NCBI GenBank assembly: GCA_016295545.1
Contig: JAEDLA010000031.1
Coordinates: 1 to 10,053, forward strand
Length of the DNA: 10,053 bases
Reading direction: 5' to 3'
DNA from: Oscillospiraceae bacterium
Lineage (GTDB): Bacteria > Bacillota > Clostridia > Oscillospirales > Ruminococcaceae
In this document: positions 5,988 to 10,053 of the stretch, piece after piece
Layout of the letters: every line of letters starts with the position of its first letter
Numbering within the stretch: the first letter of the stretch is position 1
Notes under the pieces: generated by a model
Seen by the model: only the letters and a program-made list of their open reading frames with translations
Databases searched by the model: none
Told to the model about the DNA's origin: nothing
Position numbers and translations under genes: made by a program

Positions 5988-6109
5988 TTATATACCGCCG
6001 CACGCAAAGGTTAAATATTAATTTTAACTCCGGTGAGATTTCCTGAATTCTGTGCAGCTTTTTTCATATTAATACATTAATTTTTTAGACTATTTTGTCT
6101 ATTTACACG

Positions 6110-6181
6110 CATATTTCCCTAAAGATGTTCATATCGTCCACCAAAAATTCATTTAATGGGTTGAAATATTAAGGAAATATG
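6110..6181 (+). promoter_or_regulatory. Spaced inverted repeat over the promoter of the third hydrolase
   Basis: CATATTTCC (6110-6118) and its exact reverse complement GGAAATATG (6173-6181) are 54 bases apart; extended to 13 bases, 12 match. The right half lies entirely between the -35 and -10 boxes. That is a good position for a repressor or activator half-site with a distal partner, or for DNA looping. The rest of this 300-base intergenic region is AT-rich, with another small inverted repeat, TAGAC-N6-GTCTA, at 6086-6101. I see no gene in it. Confidence 0.4.
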
Positions 6182-6189
6182 AGTAAAAT
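6161..6189 (+). promoter_or_regulatory. Sigma-A promoter of the GH10-GH43 gene
   Basis: TTGAAA (6161-6166) and TAAAAT (6184-6189) are 17 bases apart. The start of transcription would be near 6196, giving a leader of about 40 bases. Box sequences and the ATA after the -10 closely match the promoter of the preceding xylanase. Confidence 0.8.
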
Positions 6190-6223
6190 ATAAATAGTAT
6201 GGAATACGAAAAGTTACTTGAAT

Positions 6224-6229
6224 GGAGGA
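6224..6229 (+). promoter_or_regulatory. Ribosome binding site fixing the GH10-GH43 start
   Basis: GGAGGA stands 6 bases before the ATG at 6236. In-frame alternatives at 6218 (TTG, upstream of the site) and 6230 (ATG directly after it) are badly spaced, so 6236 is the best start. Confidence 0.85.
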
Positions 6230-6235
6230 ATGGAT

Positions 6236-9200
6236 ATGAATTTTAAAAAGATTGCGGCAAGCTTAACAGCTCTGGTATGCTGTACAGGCGCTGTTCAGGC
6301 TTTTCCGCAGCTCATGGACAACACATATGCCGCCGAAGTTGTAAACAACGACTTTGAAGTGAACTACGACGGCTGGCACGGCAGTACCGTTGATGTCACT
6401 CTTACCGCTGAAGCCGGAGAGGGTGCTGATTCATCAAGAGGTATGACTGTATCAGACAGAACATCACCGGAGGACGGCGCAAGCTCCTCAAAGGGCTTCT
6501 ATCTCTGGGGCGGCACCGAGTACAAATACAGCGTGCAGGTATTCAGCGAAACAGACGAAACATTCCACCTGTCACTTCTCTGCATTGATGAGGAAACAGG
6601 CAAGGAAACAGTTAAGGAGCTTGCATCTGAAAAGGTAAAAGCCGGTCAGTGGACAGAGCTTTCCGCAAAATATACTGCTCCTGAAAACAGCTATGAATTC
6701 CAGCTGACTATCACAACTGATTCAACAAACGACTTTACCTTTGATAATGTTGTCATTACAGAGAAAAAATCCAAAAACGAAGCAGATGCAGCTGTTGCAG
6801 GCAAAGGCTTAAAAGACGAGTTCGCCAACTATTTCAGAGTAGGTAACATTCTCAACGGCGGTACTGTTAAGAACAGCGCAATTACAGCCATTATGCTCAA
6901 GGACCACAATGCAATTGAGTGTGAAAACGAAACAAAGCCGGATGCAACTATTGTACAGAGCGGCTCTACAAACACAAATGTTAAGGTTTCACTTAACAAT
7001 TGCGCTGCTATTGTTGATTTTTGTGTAAACAACAACATCGCTTTCAGAGGACATACTCTTGTATGGCACAGCCAGACTCCTGAATGGTTCTTCAAGGAAA
7101 ACTTTAACAATAACGGTGCTTATGTAAACACAACTGTTATGGATCAGCGTATGGAAAGCTACATCAAGAATATGTTTGGTGCTTTCGCTTCCCAGTATCC
7201 TTCACTTAATCTTTATTCATACGACGTATGTAATGAGGTTATTTACGACGGAACAGCAAGCACTACAGGATACAGACCTACATCAGGCGACGGACGTTCC
7301 GCATGGGTTCAGGTTTACGGAAACAACTCATTCGTTGAAAAGGCTTTCACCTACGCAAGAAAGTATGCTCCTGAGGACTGTAAGCTTTACTACAACGACT
7401 ACAATGAATTTGCTTATGACAAGCAGAACTGCATTATAAACACAATTCTCAAACCCCTTTCTCAGAAAGGACTCCTTGACGGTATGGGAATGCAGTCGCA
7501 TATCAGTGCAGCTGCTTCAAACGAATGGGGCGATACAACATCATATCTTGCTGCTATGGATAAATACCTCGAGCTCGGCATTGACGTTCAGGTAACTGAG
7601 CTTGATATATCCACTGAGGGCGGTAATTATACATTACAGCAGCAGGCAGATAAGTACAAGGCTATTTTCCAGCATTGTGTTGATGCAAACAAGAGCGGCA
7701 AATATCAGGGCAGTGTAACTCTTGTTCAGGTATGGGGACCCAATGATGCAAACTCATGGGTTGGCACAAACAGCAATGGAAAGAGCAATGCTCCTCTGCT
7801 TTATGACGGAAACAATCAGCCAAAGCTTGCTTATAACACACTTATAAATCTTCTTCCCGACTCCGAATGGGGTGACGGAAACAACCCTGTTGGCGGAGAG
7901 GTTACTCCTATTGAGCCAAACGAATACGGCTGGTACTTCAATGACCCATTTGAGGGAGATCTCTGCAGCTGGGAGAGCAGAGGCGGAACAACACTTCAGA
8001 CAAGCGGCAGAACAGCTTATGTAGGCAGTGAAGCACTCCTTATCTCCGAAAGAACAGCTGCATGGAACGGCGCATACAAATCTCTTAATCCAAGAGCATT
8101 CGTTCCCGGCAACGAGTACAGCTTCAGCGTAAATGTCAACTATTTTGACGGTCCCGCAACAGATACATTCTGCCTGAAGCTTGAATACACTGACGGAAAC
8201 GGCGATACACAGTATTCCACAATTGCACAGGGCAATTGTAACAAGGGCGAATGGGCACAGCTTGCAAACAAGAATTATCTTATTCCTGCTGATGCAACAA
8301 ACATGAAGCTCTATGTTGAAACAACAGAAACTACAAACAATTTCTATATCGATGAAGCAATCGGAGCTGTTGCAGGCACATCAATTATCGGTGCAGGCGA
8401 AGCAAAGACTGTAATGCTGGGCGACATCAACTTTGACGGAACTATTGACTGCTTTGACATAATTGCAGCAAGAAACGGTCTTGCAAACGGCGGCTTTGAT
8501 GACAGTCTTACAACAAGAGCTGCTGACGTTGACCAGAGCGGTAAATTTGACGTAGCTGACGTTGTTAACCTCCAGAGCTTTGTTATCAGAAGAATCACTG
8601 AATTTCCTGTAGCTGAAAAGGTTATTGACACAGCAGCTATGGAGCAGCTTTTCTCAACAGTAAATGTTGCTTCAAGCTATAAGAAGGACGGCGAAAACAA
8701 CGTTCTCTGGACACAGCGTTTCGGCGCAGATCCCGGCTTCATGGTTTACAAGGACAGACTTTACGTTTATACTACAAACGACGCATTTGAATACGACTCA
8801 AACGGCAATATGCAGGAAAACACTTACAATGTTCAGACAATCAACTGCTTCTCATCAGCTGACCTTGTAAACTGGACAGATCACGGTGCAATCCCTGTAG
8901 CAGGCTCCAACGGCGCTGCAAAGAACTGGGCACACTTCTCATGGGCTCCTGATGCCTGCTGGAAAACAATCAACGGCAAAGATAAATTCTTCCTTTACTT
9001 TGCTGACAGCGCAGGCGGCATAGGCGTTCTTACAGCCGACAGCCCCACAGGTCCATGGACTGATCCTCTTGGTCATGCTCTTATAAACAAGAGCACCCCC
9101 GGCTATGGCAATGTTACATGGCTCTTTGACCCTGCTGTATTCGTTGACGACGACGGTACAGGTTACCTCTACTGCGGCGGCGGTGTTCCTGACGGAAAAG

Positions 9201-10045
9201 CTGCTGATCCCGGAACAGCCCGTGCAGTCAAGCTTGGCGATGATATGATAAGTCTTTCTGGTTCATGCGTAACAATCAATCCTCCTTATCTCTTTGAGGA
9301 TTCAAGCATTTTCAAATCAGGTGATACCTACTATTACTCATACTGCACAAACTGGAGCACAGGCGGAAATCCCTACGGCTTCAACAATGCAGAAATCGGC
9401 GTTATGACATCCAAAAGTCCTCTCGGACCATTCACATATCAGGGAATTGCATTAAAGAATCCGGCTGCATATCAGCTGGACGGCGGCGGAAACAACCATC
9501 ACTCACTCCTTGAATTCAAGGGCAAGTATTATGTACTTTACCACAGCCGTGTAATTGAAAGACGTATGGGTGTCAATAACGGCAGCGGCTATAACTACCG
9601 TTCATGTCACATTGACGAAGCAACATTAAGCAACGGAATGATCACAGCAACCGGCACAATGAAGGGCGTTTCACAGATTGAGTCACTTAATCCCTACACA
9701 ACAGTTCAGGCTGAAACAATGTCAAATCAGTCAAGTGATATTGTTGTAAAAGGTCTCAGTGACACAACTGTCAGCATGAAGAAAGGCAGCTGGACTAAGG
9801 TCAGCGGCGTAGACCTCTCAAAGGGTGCAAATACACTCAAAATCAGAGCATCTTCATCAAGCGGTGCAGTTGTTAAGGTCTGCAAGGGCAGCGCAACAGG
9901 CGAAGCAATTACTTATGCTGAGATTCCTGCCGGCGGCTCAATGTCCGACATTTCAGTTCCTGTAATAGGCTCTGTAAGCGGAAATACCGATCTCTACTTT
10001 GTATTCAGCGGCAATGCTGAGTTCGATTCATGGAGCATTTCCTGA
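6236..10045 (+). CDS. Bifunctional cellulosomal xylanase/arabinosidase-type enzyme: CBM22, GH10, CBM22, dockerin, GH43, CBM6
   Basis: This is a 1269-residue exported enzyme with two catalytic modules joined by an internal dockerin. The signal peptide ends near residue 22 (VQA) or 33 (YAA). CBM22 spans about 35-178. GH10 spans about 190-545, with HTLVWHSQTPEWF (273-285), acid/base E334 in DVCNEV and nucleophile E455 in QVTELD. A second CBM22 spans about 565-712. The dockerin spans about 725-790 and has two regular 12-residue calcium loops, D730 to D741 and D764 to D775. GH43 spans about 815-1150. By family pattern its likely key residues are D832 in GADPGF (base), D965 in WLFDPAVF (pKa modulator) and E1021 in FEDSSIF (acid). 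A CBM6-like module with VQAETMS fills about 1152-1269. GH10 cuts the xylan backbone. GH43 could be alpha-L-arabinofuranosidase or beta-xylosidase; CBM6 and arabinoxylan context favour the former, unproven. There are no Thr-run linkers, unlike both neighbours. The gene is complete, ending 8 bases before the window edge. Confidence 0.95.
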   Translation: MNFKKIAASLTALVCCTGAVQAFPQLMDNTYAAEVVNNDFEVNYDGWHGSTVDVTLTAEAGEGADSSRGMTVSDRTSPEDGASSSKGFYLWGGTEYKYSVQVFSETDETFHLSLLCIDEETGKETVKELASEKVKAGQWTELSAKYTAPENSYEFQLTITTDSTNDFTFDNVVITEKKSKNEADAAVAGKGLKDEFANYFRVGNILNGGTVKNSAITAIMLKDHNAIECENETKPDATIVQSGSTNTNVKVSLNNCAAIVDFCVNNNIAFRGHTLVWHSQTPEWFFKENFNNNGAYVNTTVMDQRMESYIKNMFGAFASQYPSLNLYSYDVCNEVIYDGTASTTGYRPTSGDGRSAWVQVYGNNSFVEKAFTYARKYAPEDCKLYYNDYNEFAYDKQNCIINTILKPLSQKGLLDGMGMQSHISAAASNEWGDTTSYLAAMDKYLELGIDVQVTELDISTEGGNYTLQQQADKYKAIFQHCVDANKSGKYQGSVTLVQVWGPNDANSWVGTNSNGKSNAPLLYDGNNQPKLAYNTLINLLPDSEWGDGNNPVGGEVTPIEPNEYGWYFNDPFEGDLCSWESRGGTTLQTSGRTAYVGSEALLISERTAAWNGAYKSLNPRAFVPGNEYSFSVNVNYFDGPATDTFCLKLEYTDGNGDTQYSTIAQGNCNKGEWAQLANKNYLIPADATNMKLYVETTETTNNFYIDEAIGAVAGTSIIGAGEAKTVMLGDINFDGTIDCFDIIAARNGLANGGFDDSLTTRAADVDQSGKFDVADVVNLQSFVIRRITEFPVAEKVIDTAAMEQLFSTVNVASSYKKDGENNVLWTQRFGADPGFMVYKDRLYVYTTNDAFEYDSNGNMQENTYNVQTINCFSSADLVNWTDHGAIPVAGSNGAAKNWAHFSWAPDACWKTINGKDKFFLYFADSAGGIGVLTADSPTGPWTDPLGHALINKSTPGYGNVTWLFDPAVFVDDDGTGYLYCGGGVPDGKAADPGTARAVKLGDDMISLSGSCVTINPPYLFEDSSIFKSGDTYYYSYCTNWSTGGNPYGFNNAEIGVMTSKSPLGPFTYQGIALKNPAAYQLDGGGNNHHSLLEFKGKYYVLYHSRVIERRMGVNNGSGYNYRSCHIDEATLSNGMITATGTMKGVSQIESLNPYTTVQAETMSNQSSDIVVKGLSDTTVSMKKGSWTKVSGVDLSKGANTLKIRASSSSGAVVKVCKGSATGEAITYAEIPAGGSMSDISVPVIGSVSGNTDLYFVFSGNAEFDSWSIS

Positions 10046-10053
10046 GCAAATCA

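Noticed and set aside
6236..6301. Possible lipoprotein signal (two cysteines at residues 15-16) in the GH10-GH43 enzyme
   Set aside because: The preceding residues ALV do not form a proper lipobox, the cysteines sit within the hydrophobic core, and good signal peptidase I sites follow. A dockerin enzyme is expected to be released.
1..10053. CRISPR array, insertion sequence, phage or toxin-antitoxin system
   Set aside because: No regularly spaced direct repeats, transposase-like frames, terminal inverted repeats or paired small genes were seen. The only long repeats are the linker and dockerin copies inside coding regions.

Overview
The window looks like chromosomal DNA of a cellulosome-forming Ruminococcus, closest in style to R. 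flavefaciens or R. champanellensis. The evidence is three secreted plant cell wall hydrolases carrying dockerins, uninterrupted polythreonine linkers, strong AGGAGG-type ribosome binding sites and consensus -35/-10 promoters spaced by 17 bp. The genus is an inference from domain style; nothing in the window fixes the species.

Left part (1-1450, all on the minus strand): the 5' portion of a tRNA-Pro(TGG) gene with a perfect consensus promoter, cut by the window edge; a terminator; a small predicted membrane protein with an acidic cysteine-cluster tail and its own promoter; and rsmE, the 16S rRNA U1498 methyltransferase, also with its own promoter. These are housekeeping or unknown genes. They are separated from the hydrolase cluster by a divergent promoter region (1376-1671).

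Right part (1672-10045, all on the plus strand): three monocistronic-looking genes for exported cellulosomal enzymes. (1) A GH9 cellulase: GH9, Thr17 linker, bacterial Ig-like module, C-terminal dockerin. (2) A GH10 xylanase: CBM22, GH10, Thr-rich linker, C-terminal dockerin. (3) A 1269-residue bifunctional enzyme: CBM22, GH10, second CBM22, internal dockerin, GH43, CBM6-like C-terminus. Each has its own promoter, and strong hairpins follow genes 1 and 2. The end of gene 3 is 8 bases from the window edge, so its terminator is not visible.

Together the enzymes would attack cellulose (GH9), the xylan backbone (two GH10s) and probably arabinose or xylose substituents (GH43), all attached to a scaffoldin through dockerins. 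Enzymes 1 and 2 share a nearly identical dockerin (65 of 70 residues), so they should bind the same cohesins. Enzyme 3 has a clearly different internal dockerin and may dock elsewhere. The most interesting structural signal is in the GH9 gene: an Ig-like module with different codon choice separates a linker and a dockerin that both match those of the neighbouring xylanase gene. This points to module shuffling inside the cluster. I found no CRISPR array, insertion sequence, phage gene or evident new defence system.
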